Shown here one piece after another: positions 22,979 to 33,652 of a stretch of 64,000 nucleotides of DNA. Below the pieces are notes generated by a model, which searched no databases, had not been told where the DNA came from, and saw only the letters and a list, made by a program, of their open reading frames with translations. Both the position numbers and the translations under genes were made by a program. Source of the stretch: Mrakia gelida (lineage: Eukaryota; Basidiomycota; Tremellomycetes; Cystofilobasidiales; Mrakiaceae); the NCBI GenBank assembly GCA_024345305.1, contig BRON01000004.1, positions 1,116,001 to 1,180,000 on the forward strand, given 5' to 3'. How positions within the stretch are numbered: position 1 is the stretch's first letter; every line of letters begins with the position of its first letter.

Positions 22979-23609
22979 CTAGCTAGAGAGGGCCTTGGTG
23001 TCGGAGTTGGTTGTATTGTTGTAGATGCTTCTGCGATGGATGGATGGACGCTGTTGGCGATAGAGGAAGAGCGAGAACGCGGGTTGAGGAGTTGGAGTCT
23101 TTCGATATGGACTCGACGATACCAGAGCGAGGAGATCTATAGCGAGCAACCCATCTACGAGATCCCGTATCCGTCTTGCCCCCGTCAGCGCTGACCCGAG
23201 GATGAAGTCATAAAGCGACACCGAAGGACGGAAACGACGAGACGAGCTCGACGCGGCTGGGATAAACCGAAGGAGCGAGAAGCAGGTCAGTGAGAGGATT
23301 CGATAGACTCAACCAGAGAGGGCATATACTTACTGGCTCCAAAATCTCCACAAAGGACAGAGCAGAGTCCTTCGACCAGCGAAACAGACGCGTGCGGACC
23401 AAGGCGAGGGCGAGGATTCGACGTCGCAGCGGTCGTTCCATGAGGTAAAACACGCACGTCGTCGCTCGGGGTTGGGTCCTGAGGCGGAAGAAGATGTTAG
23501 AGAGTAGGTATCAGCCCCGAGAAGGAGGTGAGATAGGAAGAAAGGGGGAGACAGACGCACCTTTCCGACGCAAAACTCGACCTCACACCTCCTCCCTCCT
23601 CTCGCTCAC
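22979..23609 (-). other. Spliced open frame downstream of NAA38
   Basis: After the NAA38 stop, the minus strand carries two well-formed introns: 23560-23479 (GTGCGT...GGCTGATAC...CTCAG) and 23333-23257 (GTAAGT...CACTGACC...CCCAG). Joining the flanking segments gives an open frame from about 23590 to a TGA at 22981-22979. It reads protein-like text such as EVEFCVGKDPTPSDDVRV and later SLYDFILGSALTGARRIRD. No ATG opens this frame after the NAA38 stop. The choices are a 3' untranslated region with introns, an alternative NAA38 ending, or a separate small gene with an unseen first exon. I do not recognise the product. Confidence 0.35.
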
Positions 23610-24046
23610 TCAGAAGTACATCCCCGACATCTTCTCCCTCCAAGTCCTCTCATCCGTTTCCTCGATCTCAGCCTTCACGACCCACTTCCAAGGGATCATA
23701 ACCTGCAAAGGTAGCGCAAACGAGGATGGGAGGGGAAGGAGATGTCAGCTCGCTCGTCCCTTCCTTCCCTCCCTTCTCTTCTCCCTCTTCCTTTCCCCTT
23801 CTCCCTCTTACTCCCCACCTTCCTCAGGAAGGTCGTTAGTGGACTCACCATCCCCACCTCCCTCTCAATCTTATTCTCCCCTGCTGACGTCTCTACTGCG
23901 TCCTGCAAGATGATGTTCTTCTCTCGATCGGTACAGATGAAAGCTCCTTCGAACGTCCTCCCGTCCGAGATCGAGATTCTGTAGGCTTTGTTGAGTGTAG
24001 CCCGGAGAGCGGCGATGGGGTCGGAGGGGGAGGCAGTAAAGGACAT
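23610..24046 (-). CDS. NAA38: N-alpha-acetyltransferase 38, NatC Lsm-like subunit
   Basis: Auxiliary Sm/Lsm-fold subunit (yeast Mak31) of the NatC complex, which acetylates nascent protein N-termini at the ribosome. Two exons, 24046-23849 and 23702-23610, give 96 aa, in line with the family. The Lsm core reads ISDGRTFEGAFICTDREKNI followed by ILQDAVE, then, after the intron, a hydrophobic VMIPWKWVVKAEIEE strand. It ends in KMSGMYF. The start MSFTASPSDP is the first in-frame ATG before the helix PIAALRATLNKAYRI. It diverges from BMT2 over a 185-bp promoter. What follows its stop is odd and listed separately. Confidence 0.9.
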
Positions 24047-24231
24047 GTTTCCTTGTTGTGTTTGTGAGGGTTTGGAGACGAGAGCAAGGATGGAAGGGAA
24101 GGAGACGAAGGTCAACTGGGCGGACTCATTTTTCGAACGAGCTCACCCTTTCCCGGTAGCCCCCTTTCCCTTCCTTCCCTTCGCCTTCCCTGTCCTAACA
24201 CCAACGACCTCGTCTAATACTTTTGCTCGAC
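24047..24231. promoter_or_regulatory. Bidirectional promoter NAA38 / BMT2
   Basis: Just 185 bp separate two start codons on opposite strands, so the two genes must share promoter DNA. The half next to BMT2 is C/T-rich (CCCTTTCCCTTCC). The genes act in protein N-terminal acetylation and rRNA methylation; co-expression is an inference. Confidence 0.55.
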
Positions 24232-25596
24232 ATGGCCAAAGCACTTAGGAAGAAGAAAGCTCCCATCACCTCGGTCAAAGCTTCCTCCTCCTCTGCCTCG
24301 TCGTCGTCGAAACCCTCCGCGGGAACATCAGCTCTCGCTACCAGGACTCTCAGTCAGTTCGACGTCGCACCTATCCCTCCAGCGGACACGGTTCTGACCT
24401 TCATCTTCCTCCTTTCTGCAGTCCGCAAGTTCCACGTCCTCCTGAAACGTCAAGCTCAGCTCAAGACCAAGGTTCAATCCCTCCAGTCCTCGTCGAGCTC
24501 AAAGGGAAAGGCCAAAGAGGGAGACGAGCTCGTAGAGTCGGAGGAGCAGTTGCAGCAGGTCGAAAAGGAGATGAAGGAGTTGGGAGGGCTGGATTGGTAT
24601 CAACGAGGTCAGTCCGAGGGAGGTCCTTGCAAGAGGGAAGGAAACGAGTCGAGCTCACCTCTTGCCCTTCGGTATCTTCTTCGTTTGCTCTTCCTGAACC
24701 AGCCTCCACCCTCGGCCAAGCCAAAGAACGAGGAGGCGACTCCTCGCACGTCCTGGTCTCCTGGCTCAAGGAACTAGGTCGTCATACTTCGCATTCGAAG
24801 GCGAATCCACTTCGGTTCGTTCCATCCTCGCTCGCTCGCTCTTCTCGCCATCGTCCCTTACCTGCTCTCCCACCCATTCTCACCTAACCCAACGCCCTCT
24901 CACATCCCAGCGTCCTCGAAATAGGAGCCCTCCTCCCTACGAACTTCGCCTCCCACCCCTGGATCCGAAACACTCCCATCGACCTCCATTCCCGTCACCC
25001 TCTCATCGCAGAACAGGACTTCATGGATCGACCGGTACCTCTGAAAGGAAAGCCCCTTTTCGATGTGGTTAGTTGCTCGTTGGTGCTTAATTTTGTGCCG
25101 GAGGCGAGGGATAGAGGTCAGTAGGCTCCGTTTTTTGTTTTCGACGCGTCGAGTTTGTTGTGGCTCCTTTTCGCTGACTCTCCCTCTCCTGCTTCGTGTG
25201 TGTGCGTGGGGTTTTGTGTCAGGTCGCATGCTTCTCCACACTCTCTCCTTCCTCCCTCTTCCCCCTCCACTTCCAACCCCAACACCGACCTCCCCACCCA
25301 ACGACGCCAACCCAACCTCGATGCCATCCTACCTCTTCCTGGTCCTCCCAACCCCCTGCGTCCTCAACTCCCGTTTCCTCACGCCCGAACACCTCACAGG
25401 TGTTATGCTCTCGATCGGGTACCGACAGATCCGCTCGCGGTGGAAGGGAGAGAAGGGGGTTGCGTACTGGTTGTACGAACGGGTTGAGCCTGACAAAGGA
25501 GAAGAGGGAGCGGGAGGAGAGGGTGGGTGGGGGAAGAAGAAGGTGCTGAAGGGGAAGGGAGGGTGTAATAATTTTGCGGTTTCGTTGGATGTGTGA
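24232..25596 (+). CDS. BMT2: 25S rRNA adenine-N1 methyltransferase
   Basis: Nucleolar SAM-dependent enzyme; yeast Bmt2 methylates A2142 of 25S rRNA. Exons 24232-24352, 24422-24607, 24703-24814, 24911-25116, 25223-25596 total 999 nt, 332 aa. A Lys-rich leader (MAKALRKKKAP) suits nucleolar import. Family motifs: LGGLDWYQRASTLGQAKERG followed by GDSS, the SAM-binding strand RVLEIGALLPTN, IDLHSRHPLIAEQDFMDRP, FDVVSCSLVLNFVPEARDRG and LFLVLPTPCVLNSRFLTPEH, which fit Bmt2 in order. The third intron uses GTTCGT and the fourth holds a GACGCGTC palindrome. The C-terminus ends in a Gly/Lys-rich stretch, then NNFAVSLDV. It diverges from NAA38. Confidence 0.93.
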
Positions 25597-26043
25597 TGGC
25601 GTCTCTTCTCTTTCTGACTCGTGTTTGGGAGAAAGGCGATGAGGGTGAGTGGCGCGACGCGACTCGCCCCGCTCCGACCATTCACTTTCGAGACCGTGAG
25701 CTTCAGCAAGAAGAAAAAGAAACCCCCAACGAGATGCATCTCACTCGAACGAACGGATCTAGAAAACTCAAAAAAGGAAACGAAACCGAGAAACCGAGAG
25801 CTGGACAAACGAACGAGGAAGCAAAAGAGACGAGAAAGTGCGAAGAGAACGAGAGGCGAGAAAATGCGCGAGAAGAGAGAAGAGTCACGAGAACGAAGCA
25901 AACGAGGAGAAGGTAAGAGAAGGGGGTGATGTGTGTTTTATGAACTTGGGGGGGGTGTGATACAGTAGGGTAAGGAGGAGAAGAGAAATGAAAGCAAAAA
26001 GGGTGACGGGAGGAGAGGAGAGGGTTTCACGAGGAGCAGAGGG

Positions 26044-26060
26044 TGTGTTTGTGTGTGTGT
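26044..26060. repeat. GT-rich microsatellite
   Basis: An imperfect (GT)n run with one GTTT interruption, in the intergenic region downstream of BMT2. It is short and likely variable between strains. Confidence 0.6.
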
Positions 26061-26268
26061 AGAGAAAGAAGTGGACGAAAAGGGAGAGGGAGGGAGAGAA
26101 AGGTCTGCTGGTATGCAAGCGGAGTTAGAAGGGGAGGGAAAGGAGAGAGAAAAGAGCTAGCGATGGATGGGGATGGATCGTCGACCTCCTGGGTCGTTCG
26201 TTTGTTTGTTGGTAGATGGTGGGTTGGGTTGCTGCTGTTCGTTCCTCCTGGGTCGAGGGAAGGGGAGG

Positions 26269-26282
26269 GAGGGGGGGGGGGG
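26269..26282 (+). repeat. Poly-G tract
   Basis: Fourteen consecutive G on the + strand, preceded by GGGGAGGGA. With the neighbouring G runs it has the form of a G-quadruplex-prone element. It sits in a non-coding convergent region, so a structural or 3'-end role is possible. A homopolymer length error is also possible. Confidence 0.7.
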
Positions 26283-26504
26283 TCGAGGCCGTCGTGAATG
26301 AAGAGGCGATATGATGAAGGGACGTGAAGGCAGGGTCGTGGTTCGTTGAAAGCGGGGATGTTGGAGTTCTAGCCGAAGAATTGAGTGCTGGAAGAACGAA
26401 TCAAGTGTGGAATTGGATGCTGTAGGTCAGAACACGGAAGGCGAAATCAAAACCGGCCCTCTCGAAGGGAGGACGAGACGAGAAGGGAAGGAAAAGGGAA
26501 CGAA

Positions 26505-29500
26505 CTAGGCTCGCGAACTCGGATGAACTTCCATCTCCTCGAGCTTGTACTGATTCAGGAACTGAGAAGAGGGAGGCGAAGGGAGCAAGTCAGCGACGAG
26601 ATCTAGGAGGAAAAAGGTGTAGAGAAAAGGTATTCACAGCCTTGATCTCCTGAGCGAGCTGAGGCGTCAATCGGTTGCAGGTCGCGGGTTCCGAACCTGA
26701 AGGAACGAACAGCGAAAGCGAACATCGGGAAGTCAGCTCCCAGTCTCCTCGAACGACCCAGAACGCAGGCAGACGCAAGACTCACGTCTATCGTACTCGC
26801 TCCCATGGAACGTGTGATAAACAGCACAGTTCGGTGCCCAAACCAACTCCTTCTTCTTCCCCAACGGCGCCGTCATAGCTCGATGGCTCATCGCTCCTCC
26901 AGGTCCACTGAACTGCGACAGAGCAGGCGCCGACGAGTTATGAGCCGGGTTGGCGTAAGGGAAGCTCATCCTCTTCTCGGCTGGACTGATCTCGTCGGCG
27001 TCGTGTTGCTCGTTGGCGTTCTCGAAGGGCGAGTAGCCTGGAGCGAGAGGATCCGGGTAGGACGAGGTCGTAGCGGGAGGAGAGGAGGGAGGAGGAGCAG
27101 TTTTGGAGGAGGTAAGAGGGAGACCGTCGATGTTCTCTCGATCTCCGGAGGGGATGCGAGTGAGAGCGTTGGGTTGCTGTTGAGGGAGGAGGGAGTTGGC
27201 CATCTGCTGGTCGGAGGAGTTCGAACGAGCTCGAGTCCAGACCGCGTCGGGGGTTTCGAGGGGAGTATCGTAGGAGGAGACCGCTGGAGAGAGGAGGAAA
27301 AGGTCAGAGAGGTGCTCGTGGAAAACAAAGCGAGAAGGAGACGAGGATCGCTCACATTTCAGGATGCTCCGAACTGGAACCTTCCCAGCGACAGGACCTG
27401 AAGTCCCCCAAGACGAGAACTCCCCGATCTCGCTCTCCTGATCCGAGAACCCAACTCCACCCATCCTCGAGGTCATCTCGTCGAGATGAGCGTCCTCCTC
27501 GTCGTATCCTCCGTCCCCGTCGTCGTCGCTGGGTCCGAACGACGCGTCGTCCTCCGACATCGGCCTTCCCTCGTCCCTCCTCCAAGCCTGCTGCTCCTCC
27601 TGCTGGTGATCGACCGGCGCTCCGTTCCTCGTGACGGTGTTCTTGTCCCAAACTGGAGGAACCTCGACCGACGGGCGTCGTCCTTCCTCGTCGACGGCAG
27701 CGGCGGCGGCGACGGGTCCCCCTCCTCGTCGGGCGTTTCGAGCTGAGGCTGCTGCTGCTTCCTCGGCCTTGGATCGAAGAGTATGCTGACGAGCGAGCTT
27801 GGCTGCTGGAGAGAGACCTGTGACTGGTTGGTCGTCCGTCGACGAGGGAGAGCGATCCAGCTCGGCTGAGAAGTGGGTGACAGCAGCCGTCGAAGCGTCG
27901 GCTTTTCGACTCTTGAAGAGTCCTCCCTTCTTCTTCTTCTCTCCGGGTGCGAGGTCGTCGTCATCATCCATGGCTCCCTTCTTGTCCTTGAACATGTTCG
28001 AGATTCCCATCAGACTGTAGGCGAAAGCGAGCAAGCGAGACGAAGGAAGGTCAGCTAAGCTCGACGAGAGAGCGCGTCTTCGAGGCAGAACAAAGAGAGT
28101 AGACGAACCTGTTCCTCTTCGCCAACTTTCCAAAGTTCCCGATCTTCCTGATCATCATACTCGCACTACTAGCCGCACTGGCGATCGAGATGTTGTCCGT
28201 ACTGGCGTTCTTCATGTTGAAGAGCGACCTCTTCCCCTTCCCGTCCGTCGACTTGGTCGTCTCGTCCCTGACCTGGAACTGCGAGGGAGTGAGAGGACCT
28301 GTGGATGACGACGAGGGAGGAGCTGCTGGAGAGGAGACCGAGCGGAGCTGAGTCGAAGATTTTGAGGTTGGGAGAGACGATCCGGAGGGAGAGGGAGCGG
28401 GCGACGACGATGGCTTTCCCTTCCCGAGATCCTTCTTCTTCTTCCCGTCGTCGTCGTTCCCGAGCTTGCCCTTCAACCGACCCATCAACCCTCCGCTCTT
28501 GACCATCGTCGGCGTGGGTGCTGGAGAAGTTGTCGTAGCGACAGCGACGGGTTTAGGCTTGGGTTGCTCGGGTTCTCGAACGATCGGCTGGCGAGAGAGC
28601 GGAGAGGGTTTGGAAGGAGCCTTGGTGGAAGAGTTTCCTCCCGAGGGCGAGTTTGGACGATGGTTGGGGAGAGTGGGACTGTTGTTGTTGGAAGAGGAGG
28701 TAGGGGAGGAGTTTCCGCTCTGGACGATGGATCCTCGTTCGCTCGAGAAGGATTCGCGTCGAGCGGTTCCAGTGGTGATTCGAGGGACGACGGCTCCTAG
28801 GGACGAGATGGATCCTCCTGAGGATCGATCCGACGAGGACTGAGAAGCATGTCGAGCGTGGTCGACTTTGGTGTGTCCTGCTCGAGAAGAAGAAGGAGGA
28901 ACGTTTCCGGCCGCCTGAGCTGCCGTGGTCGGCGACTTCGCTCGTTCTCTCTCCCTCTCCCTTTCTCGTTCGACTCTCCGTTTCGAGTCCGACTTGGAAC
29001 CAGAGTTGGTTGAGGCGACGCTCGAGTTCGATCCTGGGACCTCCGTTCGAACGTAGGGGCGAGAGGGAGGGAGAACGGCCTCAGGTTGGGGAGGAGGTGG
29101 TGCTGACGAAGACGACGGATCTCTGGACGACGATCCTGCTCCTCGACGATCTGGGCGACGGTAAGGATGGAATCCTGCTCCTGTTTGCGGCTCGTTGGAA
29201 GACGGTGGAGGAGGTTGCTGCTGGTGTTGCTGCTGTTGCTGTTGTTGCTGAGGGAGGGTTGGAGGGCGATGAGACGGTGAACTTCCGGGCGAGGAAGAGT
29301 ACTGTTGATGGGAGAAGGTTGGAGGTTGGAATCCGTTGTTGTTGTTGTTTCGTTGAGGTTGAGGGAAGTAGGAGGGTTCCTGAGTGGTGGTCTGAGGTCC
29401 TGAAGAAGTCCGACGACGATGAGTGTCGACGTGAGGAGGAGGTCGTTGGAAGTCCTGTTGACCGCCGCCGCCGTAGGGAGATCCACCAGGGAACGGTACG

Positions 29501-30080
29501 TTCTGTTGCCCTCCTCCGTTCATCATCATCTACAGGAGCACGAGAAGGAAAGGGTCAGGGAAAGGAAGGAACAGTGACGAGGCGGTCGTGACGCGATTGC
29601 GAGTTTCGAACTTCCTCGAAAGCTCCCCATCTCACGCGTCGTCGTCGTCCCTCTCGAGCTCTCGCTCAAACTCACCTGTTGATACGCTGCCGCCCAAGCT
29701 GCGAGCTGCTGCTGATGCTGATACATTTGCTGCTGTTGGTTGAGTCCACCGTTCTGAGCGAAGGGACTTCCTCCTCCTCCTCCGAAGCCAGCCTGAGGAT
29801 ACCCTCCCTGAAAGTACCCTTGTCCTCCCCAGCCCTGCTGAGACGCCATGAAGGCCTGATGCTGCTGCTGAGGGCTCATCTGTCCTCCTCCTGGGAAACC
29901 TCCTTGCGATGAAGGTGGTGCTGACATGGGAGAGGTGAGAGGAGGTGGTCCGAGGATGGGAGGAGTGGAACGAGATCGAGGAGGGACGTCGAAGGAGTGA
30001 GAGGAGGACATGGAAGGTCGAAGTTGGTGGTGGGAAGAGATTGAAGAGTGATGGGAATGCGACCGGTCGAGAGTGAGCAT
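26505..30080 (-). CDS. Large disordered protein with Bni4-like C-terminus
   Basis: Probable adaptor for protein phosphatase 1 (PP1). Exons 30080-29676, 29529-28109, 28014-27356, 27283-26786, 26696-26638 and 26561-26505 give 1032 aa from the first ATG of exon 1. Most of it is low complexity: poly-Gln, Pro and Ser stretches, then Lys-rich segments such as GGLMGRLKGKLG. The end is well ordered: KKELVWAPNC, HGSEYDRR, EPATCNRLTPQLAQEIKAFL and KLEEMEVHPSS. From memory this resembles the conserved C-terminus of yeast Bni4, which targets PP1 to the bud neck; KELVW fits the PP1-docking pattern. That match is an inference. The true start may lie upstream: two further spliced segments (30262-30208 and one ending at 30447) join in frame, but I found no ATG for them. 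Confidence 0.8.
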
Positions 30081-31479
30081 GAGAGGCTCTGTAAGCAGCA
30101 GCAGAGGAAAGAGAGGAGCGTGTTAGGGAGACGGAAGGGAGGGGGAGGAAGGACGGGCTGTGGGTTCGGCGAGCGTTGGTGAGCGAAGGTGAGAAGGTGA
30201 AGCTCACGGAAGCAGCCGTCCGAAGAGGATGAGGTTCTATGAGATGCTGAGGAAGGATCGTACTGTTTGAACGAGGTGTAGAACGAGGGCGAAGAGGTCA
30301 GTTTTTCAAGCTCAGCAACGTTCTCTCCTCCTTGTTCGTGCTCTGTTCCTCCCCCCAATCGATGGGAGCCAGCTCGACCGACCCGCCGCAGTGACAGACG
30401 AGCTCTCTTCTGTGACGATCTGGGAGGAAAGGAAGGATGTACGAACCTGTTTTGAAGGGAAGGAGTTGTAACGAGTTGATGTTGAGGAGGGAAGGCGACC
30501 TGATGCGCCCCTGAGCTGGCTGCTCGGTCGTTTTCTTGAGGTCCAACGAAGGGGAGAGGGAGGTGAAGGGAGGGACACCAGAGGGTAGGCTCGTGAAAGG
30601 TCGTACGGGTGGAGAGATGGCGAGGGGAAGGTGAGAGTCCAAAGGTCCGATTAGGTTGAGGTCGGAAGGGAGTTTTTCGAGGGATGCGAAAGAGGGAAGG
30701 GAGAGGGGGAGAGGGGAAGGGGAGGAGTTGAGGGAAGGGAGGGAGGAGGGGAGAGGAGGTGTCGAAGGCGAACACACACTGCGGTGACAGAGGGAAGGAG
30801 CCAGCAACAGGGAGGGAAAAGGAAAAGGTAGTTAGCGACGGGGATGGATAGAGGAAAGACTGGTCGTAATGACGAGTGAGGGGGAAGTTGTTAAAGAGAC
30901 GAAGGAGGGGAGGAGGGGCTCGAGAGATGGGAGGGAAGGAGAGGGAAGGAGGACGCGGTTGTCCTCACCTCCCTCCCTTCTGGATCCTTCCTCTTCCTCC
31001 TCCCTCTCCTTTTAGACATCCTCCTTTCCCCAGATCCACTCTTCACCCTCCAAAGCACAGAGAGACTAGAACTCACGGGGAGGGAGGGGAGGGAAGAGAG
31101 AGAAACGGGAAGGAGAAGGGAGAGGTTTGGGTAAGGGGAAAGAGAAAGATAGCTCGAAAGTCAAGGCGTCCTCCCTTCTTCTCTCCCCCCAGCCCGTGGG
31201 GAAGCTCTGCCGGGAAAAACTTCTTGTTGTCTACTGAAACGCTCTCTCTGAACTCGTATCTACCATCTCGACATCCATTCAGAGCTTTCAGGAAAGTCTG
31301 GGACGAGAACGAGAGAGCTCAACAAAGAAAGCAAAAGAAGCGCGGTTCCAATGCAAACAAGACTTGATTTCTCTCGCGTCATCCTGGAACTTCGCGACGA
31401 AAACCTTCCCTCGAGCTAGAAAGCGTGAACATATGTATATCTCTCGAGATCTGAGCTACCTGACTACCTCAGATGCTGC
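30081..31479. other. 5' region of Bni4-like gene and 3' flank of rhodanese gene
   Basis: The minus strand from 30088 to about 30650 holds spliced segments that join in frame to the Bni4-like coding exon (introns 30207-30089 and 30446-30263, both GT-AG, the upstream one with a CTGACC branch). This is either a longer N-terminus or an intron-bearing leader. From about 30650 to 31479 the DNA is low-complexity, purine-rich on the + strand, and I see no gene. Confidence 0.45.
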
Positions 31480-32341
31480 TCAGTCGTCATCCTCCTCCTC
31501 CCTCGAAGGCTTGTACTTTTCGCTCCAGTCGTTCCACGATCCCGTGTAGTTTCGGACGCTGAGGGAGAGGAGAAACGCGAAGATGTCAGTTCACATCTCC
31601 TGAGCTCTCGCTTCCATCTCCGAAGAAGACAGACCCGAAAAGAAGAAAGGGAAAAGCAGGCGAGAGAGCTCACTTTGTAAACCTATCCTCGACGGGACCC
31701 TCGGAGGTCATCTTGTCCATCGCACTCTGACTCCTCTTCCCACTCCTGCAGTAAACGACGATGGGCTGATCCCTTCCTGGCTTCCTGAACCCAAGGGACT
31801 CCTCCCACTCCTTGAAACCGAGCTTGAGGGAGTCCTCGAGGATCGAGAGAGGCAAGGGGAGGGAGGAAGGGATGTTGCCTTGTTGGATTTCGGCGAGTTC
31901 ACGAACGTCCAGGATCATGACGTCCTGAGAAAAACGAAGGAGAGGATAGAAGAGGGTCAGCTCATGGGTTCGGAAGAAGACGAAGAGTGAGAAGGGTGAA
32001 AGGGCGGAGAGAGGGAAGGAAAGGAAGGAAAGGACGAAGCTCACCGTACTGCTCGCCGCTCGTTTGCTGATGTCCCTCATCTCCTCAAACGCAACAGGAC
32101 CCTTCTCAGCCCAATCCCTCTTGAGATCCTTCACAGGAGTAAGCTTCCCCTCCGTGGGGAGCTCGTAGGTGGAAGATTTGCATCGGATCGATCCTGAGCA
32201 GGTGGGTTGGAAGAGGGAGGGGGAAGCTCGAGAGGTGAGGGTGAGGGTGGAGGACATGAGGAGAGGACGAGCTACGACCGAGCGGAGGGAGGAGGAGGAC
32301 GACCGGAGAAGAGAAGTAGAGGCGAGAGAGCGACGGAACAT
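31480..32341 (-). CDS. Rhodanese-domain protein, probably mitochondrial
   Basis: Thiosulfate sulfurtransferase-like enzyme that moves sulfane sulfur through a cysteine persulfide. Three exons, 32341-32045, 31924-31674 and 31558-31480, give 208 aa. The first 50 or so residues are Arg/Ser-rich without acids (MFRRSLASTSLLRSSSSSLR), a typical mitochondrial presequence. The rhodanese core follows: DVMILDVREL, a GNIPSSLPLPL strand, the active-site loop VVYCRSGKRSQSA with its cysteine, and NYTGSWNDWSEKY. It ends in an acidic EEEDDD tail. Single-domain layout and length fit yeast Rdl1/Rdl2-type proteins. The precise substrate cannot be told from sequence. Confidence 0.92.
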
Positions 32342-33652
32342 AGAGCTGGGTAGGTTGAGGTGAGGGGTGAAGGGTGCTTGGAACGCGAGGGAAAAGGGAA
32401 GTGAGGGTGGGTGAGGAGAAGGCGAAACTTGGGAATGGCGAATCCTTTTTGACGTCTACTTTCAATCGGAATGAAAGACGGGCGTTTCAGCTGACTGGAA
32501 GAAAACCTTCGGAATACGAAAAATACGAATGTCGAGAGAACGTCAGCCCTGGGACGGAGGTCGTGGATATCTCGCAGGTGTCTGGACGAGGGGTGCAGCG
32601 ACGTCGACCTTTCAAAGCCGACGACGCGTCTTCTTTCGACTTTTCACTTTCCTCCCCAGGCTTCTGCTCGGACCTGAGACTCAAAGGTACTGGAGGATTA
32701 GCCCTCATCGTCTCGTTGAGCTTGTACCTTCACTCTCGCTGATCTCGCAACACTGCGAGACTTCTTCTGCCCTCGACTGGCGCACTTGTCTCGCTCGAAA
32801 CCACTCAGGAAAGAGCGTCCAGAAAATATTTGTTCTCGGAGGACAATGGTGACCACAGTGATTTTTCGTCGTATATACCGAGTGAGAAGAGAAGATATTC
32901 CAGGGATGCGGCGGGCGTCCCTCCAACTTCTCTCGTTTGGTACGATTTCCGCTTTCTCTTTCTCTTCGGTCACAGGGATGACCCCTACAGTAGTTAGGCT
33001 GTAGGTTCAATCCCCAGCAGAATAGCTTATTTTCCAGACCCTTAGCTTTTTGCTGCGCTGAGCATCTTGGTCTTCGAGTCTGTGCCTGGAAGCAAGCCAT
33101 CTCGCGACGCGTCGTGCCCTCGAGACGAGAGACGACTCTTCGGAGGCTTGAGAGGAGAGAAGGAGCGGGTCAGTGTTCGATGGGTTTTTTGACACATTTC
33201 AGTCGGTGAGATGAGTATCTGGATTATCCACGGTTAGACTGGGGGAGAGGTGAACGAAGGCGAGAGAGGAAAGACGACGCGTTTTCGTCGAGCGAACCTT
33301 CGTGCTCGGTCGCACCTCTCCCTCAAGGCCTCACCTTTTCTCACCCAGACTATTCTTCGCTAAAACGAATCTGTTTTTATCTTGCTTCGGGTGATCAAGT
33401 TGGCAGCTCATCGCATTGCAAACCGCAAAGAAAACGAAAAGCAAAAACGAGGAGGAGCGGGAAAGAACCGTCAATCAAGCAGCACAGCAAAGCAAAGCGG
33501 ATAGCGAGAACATGTTGGTCGTGAACGTAGAAGGGAGGGGAATTAAATGCAAGAGATTAAGAGTACACGAGGAACGAAGCGAAAGACCCAAAACACCTAG
33601 AGAACCGACGACGAGAGAGAACCCTTCGAGAGGTTCAAGACGGCGCGCGCGT
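32342..33652. other. 1.3-kb intergenic region
   Basis: Between the start of the rhodanese gene and the stop of the ATO transporter, both on the minus strand. It should hold the rhodanese promoter and transporter 3' end. GACGCGTC or ACGCGT palindromes occur near 32622, 33105 and 33276. Open frames here have no splice consistency or recognisable motifs. A GGTTCAATCCCC stretch near 33004-33015 recalls a tRNA T-arm, but its stem does not pair properly. Confidence 0.45.

Larger units (their letters stand above)
25597..26504. other. Long convergent intergenic region, purine-rich
   Basis: About 900 bp between the 3' ends of BMT2 (+) and the Bni4-like gene (-). The + strand is very rich in A and G (GAAACGAG, GAGAGG and similar units). 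It contains a GT-rich run (26044-26060) and an uninterrupted run of 14 G (26269-26282). Open frames on both strands are low-complexity by-products of this skew. No gene supported. Confidence 0.5.

Noticed and set aside
25329..25929. Overlapping frames on both strands after BMT2
   Set aside because: Arise from purine/pyrimidine skew; repetitive Lys/Glu/Arg or Phe/Ser/Leu text without splice signals.
32940..33030. tRNA-like GGTTCAATCCCC motif
   Set aside because: The would-be T-stem mispairs at two of five positions and I find no acceptor stem, D-arm or anticodon arm at proper spacing.
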